From DATBSL01 sp963729875 (lineage in GTDB: Bacteria; Acidobacteriota; Vicinamibacteria; Fen-336), in assembly GCA_963729875.1 (NCBI GenBank), contig CAVSPR010000009.1, positions 372,001-436,000 on the forward strand: a stretch of 64,000 nucleotides of DNA. Reading direction: 5' to 3'. Below the pieces are notes generated by a model, which saw nothing but the letters and a program-made list of their open reading frames with translations, ran no database searches and had not been told where the DNA came from. This document shows, in pieces, positions 9,038-17,045 of this stretch (position 1 is the first letter of the stretch; each line of letters begins with the position of its first letter). The translations under genes and the position numbers were made by a program.

Positions 9038-9047
9038 CCTCTCCTCC

Positions 9048-9773
9048 TCATGTCGCCTCCCCGCGGGGCAATGGCGGCAGGCCCGCCGCCTGAAGCAGGC
9101 GCTCGAAGGCGGCCGGGTCGGGGAAGTGCAGGTTGAGCCGTTTCACGTGGTCGGGACCGGTGTAGACGTGGCACACGAGCGCGTCGGCGGCGGCCTGGTC
9201 GGCAAGGTCGCTCACGGCCACCGTGTCGCCGGGGGAGACGGGCAGGGTGGTGAAGACCCGCGCCCCGCCCCGGCTGACATTCTCCGTCACGGTCTGCTCC
9301 TCGAGGGCGCTCGGGGCCCCGCGCCGCCGGATCCTCAGGTTCACGAACAGCGGCAGCCGCTCGTGCCGCCGGCGCTCCGCGCCGGGGGGCGCCCCGCCCC
9401 TGGGGTCGTCGGGCAGCCGGAACTGGCCGCCGGGCCTGGCGTCGAAGCCCTTCGGCGGCACGCGGCCGAGGAAGAGGACGCCGACGACACGCGGCCCCTC
9501 TCCTCCGGCCCGCTCGTTCCGCACGAGCGCGTAGGTCTTGTACGAGGTCTCGGCGAGGTCGTAGCGGCGGAAGTTGCGCGGCAGCGGCGCCGAGAGGTGC
9601 AGGACCTGGCCCACCTCGTGCGGGTGCCGGAGGGTGAAGGACGCGCCGCTGTAGGAGGCGTCGTCGGTCGCGGTCATCTCCTCCCAGGGGGTCCCGTCGG
9701 GGTCGTGGCCGAGCACGCGCAGCGGCACGCTGAGGCCCATGCGCGGATCCCGACGGCGCTCGGACTGCGGCAA
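9048..9773 (-). CDS. Tandem PilZ-domain protein (likely c-di-GMP binding)
   Basis: 241 aa with two PilZ-like modules. The first has the arginine-rich lead ERRRDPR and SYSGASF; the second has ERRRHERLP and ENVSRGGARVF. RxxxR followed by a [DN]xSxxG-type motif is the c-di-GMP-binding signature of PilZ domains; the second copy matches better. The start is set at TTG 9773, two bases after the ferredoxin stop, because the first arginine motif would be lost from the next ATG (about 9741). A longer frame would overlap the ferredoxin gene. Translational coupling to the ferredoxin gene seems likely. Its target is not evident; the following gene encodes a membrane protein that could be a partner. Confidence 0.75.
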   Translation of the reverse strand: MPQSERRRDPRMGLSVPLRVLGHDPDGTPWEEMTATDDASYSGASFTLRHPHEVGQVLHLSAPLPRNFRRYDLAETSYKTYALVRNERAGGEGPRVVGVLFLGRVPPKGFDARPGGQFRLPDDPRGGAPPGAERRRHERLPLFVNLRIRRRGAPSALEEQTVTENVSRGGARVFTTLPVSPGDTVAVSDLADQAAADALVCHVYTGPDHVKRLNLHFPDPAAFERLLQAAGLPPLPRGEAT

Positions 9774-9775
9774 CG

Positions 9776-10042
9776 CTACTTCTTGTTCGTGTACCAGTCC
9801 GCGTCGATCTTCGTGAAGTGCGCCCACTTCTCGGGCAGCTCTTCGAGCGGGAAGATGGCCTGGACCGGGCAGACGGGGACGCAGGCGCCGCAGTCGATGC
9901 AGGTCTCGGGGTCGATGTAGAGCTTGGTTTCGGCCGCGAACTCGGCCTCGTCCTTCTTCGGGTGGATGCAGTCGACGGGGCAGACCTCGACGCAGGCCGT
10001 GTCCTTGGTGTTGACGCAGGGCTCAGCGATGACGTACGCCAT
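9776..10042 (-). CDS. fdxA: 7-Fe/8-Fe ferredoxin (FdxA type)
   Basis: 88-aa electron carrier. The first cluster region is EPCVNTKDTACVEVCPVDC, where the wider Cys spacing is that of 7-Fe ([3Fe-4S][4Fe-4S]) ferredoxins. The second is the regular CIDCGACVPVCPVQAI [4Fe-4S] motif. ATG 10042 follows AAGGAGGGTCGTCC and gives the usual MAYVI beginning. First gene of a tight three-gene operon with the PilZ and membrane genes. Function is low-potential electron transfer in the cytoplasm; partner unknown. Confidence 0.92.
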   Translation of the reverse strand: MAYVIAEPCVNTKDTACVEVCPVDCIHPKKDEAEFAAETKLYIDPETCIDCGACVPVCPVQAIFPLEELPEKWAHFTKIDADWYTNKK

Positions 10043-10127
10043 GGACGACCCTCCTTGGGCGGCTAACCCCGGCTCAACCGGGCAGGCTGGCATCGTAGCT
10101 CAAAACGCGGGGCGGCCGCACCCTCGG

Positions 10128-11744
10128 CTACTGCTGCACGACCTCGCGGTGCATCGCGAGCAGGCGCGGGTCGTTCTTCCGGATCAGGAAGCCCCGGCGC
10201 ACCTCCTCGAGCGCGCGCTCCACGTCCCCCTCGCGAAGCGCGGCCCGGGCGTTGCGCAGGCACTCGTCGATCACGAGCTCGGCCTCCGCCTGCTGCGCGA
10301 GCGCCGCCGCCCGGGAGTTCCTCGGCTGCGCGTCCAGCACCGCGCGGGCCTCGGCGAGGGCTTCCGCCCAGCGGCCGCGCCTCACGAAGTCGTCGGCTCG
10401 CAGGAGGCGCGCGTCCGGGCTCAACCCCGGCGCGGCCGCGGGCGTCGGCGGCGGAGCGGGGGTCGCCGGCGCCGGTGTGGGGGGGGCCACCGTGGGGGAC
10501 GGCCGCACCGCGGCGGGCGTGGGGGCGGGGGTGGGGACGGCAGTGGGCTCCGCAGTGGGCGAAGCGCTCACCGCCGGCTCGGGGGTCGGAGCCGGCGCCT
10601 CGGCGGTGGCGACCGCGTCGGGCGCGGGAGCCGACGAAGGTGATGTGGACGGGGGCGGCGAGGGCGCGGCCCCCGGGCGCAGTCCCAGCCACAGGCCCGT
10701 GGCGGCGACCGCAACGAGGGCCGCACCCCCGAGGCCGGCCAGGAGCGCGGGTCGCCGGGTTGCGGCCGGCGCCGCGGGCACGGGGGTCGCCCGTGGGGTC
10801 GGACCGCGAGAGGGGGCGGCGGGCGGTGTCGGTGGCGCCGTGCGCCCGGCCGTCGGTGCCAGCCGCATCGTCGACTTCGGCCGCACGAGGAGCGCCTGGT
10901 CCGCGGCGACCGTCCAGTCGAGGGTCCCGCCCAGTTCCACGAGCGCTTGCGCCAGATCCGCCGACATCGACCGCGCGTCGGGGTAGCGATCGGCGGCCTT
11001 GCGGGCGAGGGCTCGCGTCAACACCGCGCGCAGGCGCTCCCACTGCCGGCCCCCCGGGATCAAGGAGAGATCCGGCGCCTCGTTGAGGATCTTGTAGAGC
11101 AGGGCCACCAGGCTGTCCGCCTTGTACGCCTTCTCGCCGGTGACGAGCTCGTAGAGGATGAGGCCGGCCGAGAAGAGGTCGCTGCGGCCATCGAGCTCCC
11201 CGGCCGAGGCCTGCTCCGGCGACATGTAGTTCGGCGTCCCCACCACGACGCCGGTCGTGGTCGTGCCGAGGCCGGTGAGGCGCGCCACGCCGAAGTCCAT
11301 GATCTTCGCGGGGCGGCCGGAGGGGAGGAAGACGTTCGACGGCTTGACGTCGCGGTGGACGATGCCGTGCTCGTGGGCGTGGCCGAGCCCGGCCAGCAGC
11401 TGCAGCACGACGGGCAGCGTCGCCCGCGGGTCGGGGCGGATTCCCCCGTCGATCGCGCGCTGGAGGTCCACCCCCTCCAGCAGCTCGAGCACCATGAAGG
11501 GCGCGCCCTCGTGCTCGCCGAGCTCGTAGATGACGACGATGTTCGGGTGCTGGAGCCTCGCGGCCGCGCGGGCCTCGCGGAGGAAGCGCGCCCGCGAGTC
11601 GGCGTCGGCGATGCCCTTCGACATCACCTTGACCGCGACGTCGCGGTCGAGCACCTCGTCGCGGCCCCGGTACACGGTGCCCATCGCCCCCTGCCCCAGC
11701 TCCTCGAGGATCTGGTAGCGGCCGATGCGGTCCGGGACGCCCAT
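10128..11744 (-). CDS. Membrane-anchored Ser/Thr protein kinase with Pro/Ala-rich linker
   Basis: Eukaryotic-like (Hanks) kinase, 538 aa. Glycine loop LGQGAMGTVY, catalytic lysine K39, HRDVKPSN with D132, DFGVARL activation segment and the APE-equivalent SPEQ are all present, so it should be active. After the kinase domain come a disordered stretch, one transmembrane segment about residues 330-355, a long Pro/Ala/Thr-rich linker, and a roughly 100-residue helical C-terminus resembling degenerate TPR repeats (RRGRWAEALAEARAVLDAQP). The kinase is thus cytoplasmic and the TPR tail periplasmic. ATG 11744 is only 25 bp from the divergent dtd start, so both promoters must overlap the other gene. 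Confidence 0.92.
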   Translation of the reverse strand: MGVPDRIGRYQILEELGQGAMGTVYRGRDEVLDRDVAVKVMSKGIADADSRARFLREARAAARLQHPNIVVIYELGEHEGAPFMVLELLEGVDLQRAIDGGIRPDPRATLPVVLQLLAGLGHAHEHGIVHRDVKPSNVFLPSGRPAKIMDFGVARLTGLGTTTTGVVVGTPNYMSPEQASAGELDGRSDLFSAGLILYELVTGEKAYKADSLVALLYKILNEAPDLSLIPGGRQWERLRAVLTRALARKAADRYPDARSMSADLAQALVELGGTLDWTVAADQALLVRPKSTMRLAPTAGRTAPPTPPAAPSRGPTPRATPVPAAPAATRRPALLAGLGGAALVAVAATGLWLGLRPGAAPSPPPSTSPSSAPAPDAVATAEAPAPTPEPAVSASPTAEPTAVPTPAPTPAAVRPSPTVAPPTPAPATPAPPPTPAAAPGLSPDARLLRADDFVRRGRWAEALAEARAVLDAQPRNSRAAALAQQAEAELVIDECLRNARAALREGDVERALEEVRRGFLIRKNDPRLLAMHREVVQQ

Positions 11745-11769
11745 GGCGGGAATGATATCCTCGCGAGCC

Positions 11770-12219
11770 GTGCGCGCGGTGGTGCAACGCGTAAAGGAGG
11801 CCTCGGTCCGGGTGGACGGTGAGGTGGTGGGCGCGATCGGCCCCGGCCTCGTCGTGCTGCTCGGGGTGGGGCAGGGCGACGCCGAGGCGGACGCGGACCA
11901 CCTCGCGGACAAGGTCCTCAACCTGCGCGTCTTCCCCGACGAGGCGGGGCAGATGAACCGCTCGGTGCTCGACGTGTCCGGGGGCCTCCTGGTCGTCTCC
12001 CAGTTCACGCTCCTCGGGGACGCGCGCCGGGGGCGGCGACCCTCCTACATCGAGGCCGCGTCGCCCGAGGAGGCGAACCGCCTGTACGAGCACTTCGTCT
12101 CCCGGCTGCGCCCGTCCGGCCTCGCCGTGGCGACGGGCGTCTTCCGCGCCGTGATGGACGTCGCCCTCGTGAACCAGGGCCCGGTCACGATCCTCCTCGA
12201 TTCGCGGAAGCTGTTCTGA
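11770..12219 (+). CDS. dtd: D-aminoacyl-tRNA deacylase
   Basis: Proofreading enzyme that removes D-amino acids (and glycine) mischarged onto tRNA. 149 aa with the SQFTL motif starting at S77 and the cross-subunit Gly-cisPro motif NQGPVT with G137-P138, the same positions as in E. coli Dtd. GTG 11770 gives the canonical MRAVVQRV; longer frames overlap the kinase promoter region. Two bases after its stop begins the Na/Pi-symporter-like gene, so the two are probably in one transcript. Confidence 0.95.
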   Translation: MRAVVQRVKEASVRVDGEVVGAIGPGLVVLLGVGQGDAEADADHLADKVLNLRVFPDEAGQMNRSVLDVSGGLLVVSQFTLLGDARRGRRPSYIEAASPEEANRLYEHFVSRLRPSGLAVATGVFRAVMDVALVNQGPVTILLDSRKLF

Positions 12220-12221
12220 CC

Positions 12222-13283
12222 ATGGCCCCGCCCGGTCGTCGCGTCGTGACGGGGGCCCTGCGCCTCCTCGCTGCCGCTGCCGGCCTCCTCCTCTTCGTCC
12301 TCGCCCTGGAGCTGCTCAAGCGGGGGGCGGGCGGCGTGGGGCCGCTGTTGCGGGCGGTCGGAGTCTCCGGCCTCGCCGGCGGGATCGGCGCGGGCTGGCT
12401 CGGGGCGTGCCTCCTGCTCTCGGGCTCGCCGGTCGCGGCGGTGGCGCTCACCCTCCTCGCCTCGGGCACGCTCACCACGGCCGAGACCTTCGGCATGATC
12501 TCCGGCTCCCGCCTCGGCGCGTCGTTCGTGGTGCTGGTGGTCGGCGTCGTCGAGGACCTCCGCGCCGGCCGTCGCGAGGCGCGCAGCGCCTACATCGGCG
12601 TGACGGCGCTGGTCGCGACCGCAGTCACTTACCTGCCGGCGATGGCCCTCTCCTGGCTCGCCCTCGAGCGGGGTGCGCTCGGCGGCTTGCGCCTCGAGGG
12701 CCGCGACCTCGAGGGGATCGTCGAGAGGCTCTACGGCCCCGTGCTCCACGCGACCTCGGCTCTCTTCCCCCGGGCCGCGCTCTTCGTCGTCGGGGTCCTG
12801 CTGCTGCTGCTGGCGTTCCGGGCCTTCGACCGCGCCCTGCCCGACCTCGGCAAGGGCCGGGGCCCGCTCCTCCCCGCCGACCACGTCGTCTACCGGCCCT
12901 GGTTCATGTTCGCGGTGGGCCTCGCCACGACCGCGCTCACCCTCTCGGTCTCCGTCTCGATCTCGCTCCTCGTCCCGCTCGCCGCGCGCGGCTTCGTGCG
13001 CCGCGAGAACGTCTGGCCCTACGTTCTCGGGGCGAACGTCACGACCCTCGTGGACACGCTCTTCGCGGGGGCGCTGGTGGGCCACCCCGACTCAGCGCGG
13101 ATGGTGGCGCTGCTCATGGCCTCGGTCGCCGCCCTCTCGCTGCCTCCGGTCCTGCTGTTCCCCGACTCGTTCGGCCGGTGGCTCGACCACCTGGCCTCGC
13201 TCGCCACCGGGAGCGCCCGGGCGGTGGTCGTGTTCGTGGCCCTGCTCTTCGCGATCCCGCTCGCCCTGATCGCTCTTTTCTGA
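12222..13283 (+). CDS. Na+/phosphate-cotransporter-like membrane protein
   Basis: 353 aa, about eight to nine hydrophobic segments. Two similar halves each carry a Gly/Ser/Thr-rich stretch typical of NptA/SLC34-type symporters: SGTLTTAETFGMISGSRLG (about residues 85-103) and YVLGANVTTLVDTLFAGAL (about 267-285). Ion/phosphate symport is the family expectation, but the usual QSSSA signature is not seen, so substrate could differ. It starts with ATG two bases after dtd and is followed 11 bp later by a universal stress protein gene with its own AGGAGG site. No PhoU-type C-terminal domain. Confidence 0.6.
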   Translation: MAPPGRRVVTGALRLLAAAAGLLLFVLALELLKRGAGGVGPLLRAVGVSGLAGGIGAGWLGACLLLSGSPVAAVALTLLASGTLTTAETFGMISGSRLGASFVVLVVGVVEDLRAGRREARSAYIGVTALVATAVTYLPAMALSWLALERGALGGLRLEGRDLEGIVERLYGPVLHATSALFPRAALFVVGVLLLLLAFRAFDRALPDLGKGRGPLLPADHVVYRPWFMFAVGLATTALTLSVSVSISLLVPLAARGFVRRENVWPYVLGANVTTLVDTLFAGALVGHPDSARMVALLMASVAALSLPPVLLFPDSFGRWLDHLASLATGSARAVVVFVALLFAIPLALIALF

Positions 13284-13294
13284 GGAGGACGCCC

Positions 13295-14074
13295 ATGGAC
13301 GTGCTCGTCTACCTCGACCCGTCGCCCCGGGGGGAGTGGGCGCTCGCCGCCGCCGCGCAGCTGCCGCCGCGCTGGCGGGGCAGGCTGCGGCTCCTCGCCA
13401 CCGCCGAGGACGCGTCCGCCGACCCGTCCCTCGTCGACCGCGCGCGGGCACGGCTCGCCGGGGCTGGGCCGGTCGAGGCCGTCACGCGCCCCGGGCCCGC
13501 CGAGCGGGCGGTGATCGAGGAGGCGCGCGCGCGCCGCTACGAGCTCCTCGTCGTGCCCCCGGCCGGCCGCGGCGCCGTCGCTCGGATGCTGAGGGGCTCG
13601 CGCGTGGCGACCGTCGTGCGCAGCGCCGGGGCGCCGGTGCTCGTGGCCCGCTGGCCCCCGGAGCGCATCGAGCGGGTGCTCGGCGCCCTCTCCGGCCGCA
13701 GCACCACCGCGGCCGTGCTCGAGGCGGCGATGGCGTGGGAGGAGCGACCCGGTGCCCACGCCGCATTCGTGCACGTGCGCTCGGAGGTGCCCCTCCCGAT
13801 CGGCGCCGGCGATGCCGCCGTCCCCGCCGAGGTCCCCGGGGGCGCCGACCTCGACGCCGTCCGCTCCGCCCTCGCGGCGCGCGGCCGCGAGTCCGACCTC
13901 CAGCTCCGCGACGGCCTCGTCGTCGAGGAGACGCTGGACGCGTTCGAGACCGGCGCCTTCCACCTGCTGGTCATCGGCGCCCACGGCGAAGGCGCGCCCG
14001 GCTTCGGCCGCGAGGACCTCACGGAGCGCCTCCTGCTCGGCTGCCCCGGCTCGACCCTCATCGTCCCGCGCTGA
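13295..14074 (+). CDS. Universal stress protein, tandem UspA domains
   Basis: 259 aa made of two UspA-like halves. The first ends with GSRVATVVRSAGAPVLVAR, the second with ERLLLGCPGSTLIVPR; both match the GS-x9-GS-type ATP-binding/C-terminal strand of UspA folds in degenerate form. ATG 13295 follows TGAGGAGGACGCCC, where the previous gene's TGA is part of the ribosome site, indicating coupling to the symporter-like gene. Likely cytoplasmic, possibly regulating that transporter, as Usp proteins often accompany permeases; this is inference. Confidence 0.8.
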   Translation: MDVLVYLDPSPRGEWALAAAAQLPPRWRGRLRLLATAEDASADPSLVDRARARLAGAGPVEAVTRPGPAERAVIEEARARRYELLVVPPAGRGAVARMLRGSRVATVVRSAGAPVLVARWPPERIERVLGALSGRSTTAAVLEAAMAWEERPGAHAAFVHVRSEVPLPIGAGDAAVPAEVPGGADLDAVRSALAARGRESDLQLRDGLVVEETLDAFETGAFHLLVIGAHGEGAPGFGREDLTERLLLGCPGSTLIVPR

Positions 14075-14091
14075 GCCGGGAGGGTGACCTC

Positions 14092-14120
14092 TTGACAGGC
14101 CGTTCCGAATTCATTATCCT
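14092..14120 (+). promoter_or_regulatory. Sigma70-type promoter of the Rrf2/sulfate operon
   Basis: TTGACA (14092-14097), a 17-bp spacer and TATCCT (14115-14120), with the start codon at 14142. It is a clear sigma70-like promoter in the 67-bp gap between the stress-protein gene and the Rrf2 gene, so this is where the sulfate operon begins. Confidence 0.75.
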
Positions 14121-14134
14121 ATCGATCCGATAGG
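14118..14134. promoter_or_regulatory. Palindromic operator overlapping the -10 box
   Basis: CCTATCG-ATC-CGATAGG is a perfect 7-bp inverted repeat with a 3-bp centre, overlapping the last bases of the -10 element and the expected transcription start. It lies 8 bp before the Rrf2 start codon. The position is that of an autorepressing dimer, so I assign it to the Rrf2 protein encoded next. Confidence 0.6.
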
Positions 14135-14141
14135 GATAGAC

Positions 14142-14591
14142 ATGAAAGTCTCTCGCCGTGGCCTCTACGCTCTCCAGGCGCTCATCCACCTGGCGGAGGC
14201 CTACGAGGGGGGGCTCGTGGCCGCGCGGACGGTCGCCGAGAAGGAGGGGATCCCCGAGAAGTTCCTCGAGGGGATCCTCCTGGCCCTCAAGAACGCGCGC
14301 GTGGTCTCGAGCGAGCGGGGACGCGAGGGCGGATACCGCCTGCGGAGGCCGCCCCGGGAAATCTTCATCGGGGACGTGGTACGGCTCATCGACGGCCCGC
14401 TCGCACCCTTCGGGGACGTGGTGGAGCTGCAGCACCGGGTGAAGACGGAGGTGCGCCACCCGGGGCTCTTCGACGTCTTCCTCGAGGTGCGCAACGCCGC
14501 GTCGGCCATCATGGACCGGACGAGCCTCGCCGACCTGGTCGAGCGCAACCGCCGGGTCCTGGCCGGCCGTGGCACCGAGTCGGGGCGGTGA
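14142..14591 (+). CDS. Rrf2-family transcriptional regulator (CymR-like)
   Basis: 149 aa winged-helix protein with the Rrf2 pattern: MKVSRRGLYALQALIHLA, the wing-side GREGGYRLRRPP, and FIGDVVRLIDGPLAP. There is no cysteine anywhere in the protein, so it cannot be an Fe-S sensor like IscR or NsrR; it resembles CymR-type regulators that control sulfur metabolism, often through a protein or metabolite partner. It sits directly upstream of porin-sbp-cysTWA, behind a promoter with a palindrome on the -10 box. A repressor of sulfate uptake is the natural reading. Confidence 0.85.
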   Translation: MKVSRRGLYALQALIHLAEAYEGGLVAARTVAEKEGIPEKFLEGILLALKNARVVSSERGREGGYRLRRPPREIFIGDVVRLIDGPLAPFGDVVELQHRVKTEVRHPGLFDVFLEVRNAASAIMDRTSLADLVERNRRVLAGRGTESGR

Positions 14592-14676
14592 CGACGTGGT
14601 GTGCCTAAATGCCTAGTAAGCCCGTAGATTTTATGGATATGGATGTCTTGAGCCCGCAAGCCGGGGAGACGAACGA

Positions 14677-15947
14677 ATGAGAGGACGGACGAGACGGGCC
14701 GTGGGCGCGTGGGCGCTCGCGCTGTGGGGTGCTTCGGCGGGAACGGCGCTCGCGGAGGAGAAGGCGCAGGCGCCGGCGAAGCCCGCCGACCCGCCGAAGC
14801 TGACGGCCGGGGCCGAGGGCTTCGTCCTGCAGTCGGCGAGCGGCGACTACCGGCTGCAGCTGCGCGGCTACGTGCACTTCGACGGTCGCTTCTTCCCGAG
14901 CGACGAGGGAAGGCTGGCCGTCGACAACTTCCTCCTGCGGCGGGTGCGGCCGATCTTCGCGGGGACAGTGGGCCGCCACTTCGAGTTCCAGATCATGCCG
15001 GACTTCGGCATGGGCACGACCGTCCTGCAGGACGCCTGGCTCGACGCGAACTACTCGCCGAAGGCCCGCGTGCGGGTCGGGAAGTTCAAGTCGCCGGTCG
15101 GCCTCGAGCGCCTGCAGTCGGCCACTGCGATCACCTTCGTCGAGCGCGCCTACCCGACCGCGATCGTCCCGAACCGCGACGTGGGGCTGATGCTCCACGG
15201 CGAGCTCGCGGGCGGGGTCGTGGCCTACGCGGCCGGCCTCTTCGACGGGGCACCGGACGGGGGAAGCGTCGACCTCGACGCGAGCGACGGGAAGGACGTG
15301 GCCGGGCGCGTCTTCCTTTCGCCCTTCAAGCGCGGGAGCTCACCGCTCAAGAACCTGGGCTTCGGGATCGCCGGGACCACCGGCAAGCAGTCGGGCGCTC
15401 TCACCGGCTACCGGTCGGGCGGACAGGTCAGCCTCCTCACGATCCTGGCCGGCATCACCGCCGACGGCACGCGCAACCGCCTCTCGCCGCAGCTCTCCTT
15501 CTACTCCGGGCGGTTCGGCCTGATGGCGGAGTACGCCTGGTCGGAATCGTGGGTGAAGAAGGCCTCGACCGGGACGCGCGCCCAGTTCACCGGCGAGGCG
15601 TGGGAGACCACCGCCACCTTCACCCTCACCGGCGATCCCGCGTCCTACTCGGGCGTGCGCCCCCGCGAGGCCTTCGAGCCCGGCCAGGGGAAGTGGGGCG
15701 CACTCGAGCTCGCGGCGCGCGTGAACGGCCTCGAGGTGGGGACGGGGGCTTTCCAGGAAGGGATCGTGGACCCGACGAAGTCCGTGCGGAAGGCCTTCGC
15801 CTGGGCCGTGGGACTCAACTGGTACCTGAGCCGGAACGTCAAGCAGGTCGTCGATTTCGAGCGCACGACCTTCACCGGGGGGGCGAGGACGGCGCCGACC
15901 GCCCGGCCGAGAACGCCCTCTTCATCCGCACCCAGGTCTCCTTCTGA
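14677..15947 (+). CDS. OprO/OprP-like anion porin, frameshifted near the C-terminus
   Basis: Outer-membrane beta-barrel of the phosphate-selective porin O/P family, about 423 aa if repaired. It has a signal peptide (ALALWGASAGTALAEE), the periplasm-side RLQLRGYVHFDGRFF and GKFKSPVGLERLQ. Reading from ATG 14677 stays open past 15947 into nonsense, whereas the family C-terminus (NALFIRTQVSF, ending in the outer-membrane phenylalanine) is in another frame ending at 15947. The switch falls at a run of seven Gs (15877-15883); one extra G restores T-G-G-G-E-D-G-A-D-R-P. Placed ahead of the sulfate ABC genes, it probably lets sulfate across the outer membrane. The frameshift is likely a sequencing error but could be real. 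Confidence 0.82.
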
Positions 15948-15964
15948 GCGAGAGAGAACGAACC

Positions 15965-16966
15965 ATGACCCGAAAGAACCGCACCGTCACCCTGGCCCTG
16001 ATTGGCATCCTCAGCCTGGGCGCGGGGGCGCTCCGCGCCCAGGAGATCCTCAACGTCTCCTACGACCCGACCCGCGAGCTCTACCAGGAGGTGAACGCCG
16101 CCTTCGCTGCACAGTGGAAGGCGAAGACCGGCAAGGCCGTCACCATCCAGCAGTCCCACGGCGGCTCGGGCAAGCAGGCCCGGGCCGTGATCGACGGCCT
16201 CGACGCCGACGTGGTGACGCTCGCCCTGGCCTACGACGTCGACGCCATCGCCCAGACAGGGCTCGTCGCCGCCGGCTGGCAGAAGCGCCTGCCGCAGAAT
16301 TCCTGCCCCTACACCTCGACCCTGGTGTTCCTCGTCCGCAAGGGGAACCCGAAGGGCATCAAGGACTGGGGCGACCTCGCGCGAGCCGGCGTCTCCGTCA
16401 TCACGCCGAATCCCAAGACCTCCGGCGCCGCGCGCTGGAGCTACCTGGCGGCCTGGGCGTGGGCGCTGCGCCAGCCGGGGGGCAACGAGGCGAAGGCGAA
16501 GGCCTACGTGGCCCAGCTCTTCAAGAACGTGCCCGTCCTCGACACCGGCGCCCGGGGCTCGACGAACACGTTCGTGCAGCGCGGGATCGGCGACGTGCTC
16601 CTCGCCTGGGAGAACGAGGCCTTCCTCGCGGTCAAGGAGCTCGGGACGGACAAGTTCGAGATCGTCGCCCCGAGCCTCAGCATCCTGGCCGAGCCGTCGG
16701 TCGCGGTGGTGGACAAGGTCGTGGACAAGAAGGGCACGCGCGCGGTGGCGCAGGCCTATCTCGACTTCCTTTACTCGCCCGAGGGCCAGGCCATCGCCGC
16801 GAAGCACTACTACCGGCCGCGCGCGAAGGAGGCCCTCGCGAAAGCCCCGGTTGCCTTCGCCGCGGTCAAGCTCGTCACGATCGACGAGGTCTTCGGCGGC
16901 TGGGCCGCAGCCCACAAGGCCCACTTCGCCGACGGCGGCACCTTCGACCAGATCTACTCGCGGTAG
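15965..16966 (+). CDS. sbp: Sulfate/thiosulfate-binding periplasmic protein
   Basis: Substrate-binding component of the sulfate ABC importer, 333 aa. Signal peptide with LALIGILSLGAGALRAQ, then the family markers NVSYDPTRELYQEVN, QSHGGSGKQARAV and the sulfate-contacting ARGSTNTFVQRGIGD. It lies 18 bp after the repaired porin end and starts at ATG 15965. Its TAG stop forms the first base of the palindromic repeat that separates it from cysT; such a 3' hairpin would stabilise the binding-protein mRNA relative to the permease genes. Confidence 0.95.
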   Translation: MTRKNRTVTLALIGILSLGAGALRAQEILNVSYDPTRELYQEVNAAFAAQWKAKTGKAVTIQQSHGGSGKQARAVIDGLDADVVTLALAYDVDAIAQTGLVAAGWQKRLPQNSCPYTSTLVFLVRKGNPKGIKDWGDLARAGVSVITPNPKTSGAARWSYLAAWAWALRQPGGNEAKAKAYVAQLFKNVPVLDTGARGSTNTFVQRGIGDVLLAWENEAFLAVKELGTDKFEIVAPSLSILAEPSVAVVDKVVDKKGTRAVAQAYLDFLYSPEGQAIAAKHYYRPRAKEALAKAPVAFAAVKLVTIDEVFGGWAAAHKAHFADGGTFDQIYSR

Positions 16967-17023
16967 GGGTCAGGTCTTGAATCGTGCATCGCCGGGGGAG
17001 GTCACAATTCAAGACCTGACCCC
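16966..17023. repeat. Palindromic mobile-type element, copy 1 (between sbp and cysT)
   Basis: Left arm GGGGTCAGGTCTTGAAT plus CGTGC (16966-16987), a 15-nt loop, and right arm 17003-17023 complementary over 21 bp except one position. It begins on the last base of the sbp stop codon. The same sequence recurs at 34308-34364, and as a half copy at 59495-59512. Form and spread are those of REP/RAYT-type intergenic palindromes; no transposase is in the window. Confidence 0.8.
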
Positions 17024-17045
17024 TTTCCGTTGGCGACGACACAGC

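Noticed and set aside
14592..14676. Second Rrf2 operator ahead of the porin gene
   Set aside because: The 85-bp gap is relatively A/T-rich, but no copy of the CCTATCG palindrome is present.
15877..15883. Programmed -1 frameshifting in the porin gene
   Set aside because: There is no X-XXY-YYZ heptamer with a clear downstream pseudoknot, and similar breaks in other G/C runs favour sequencing error.
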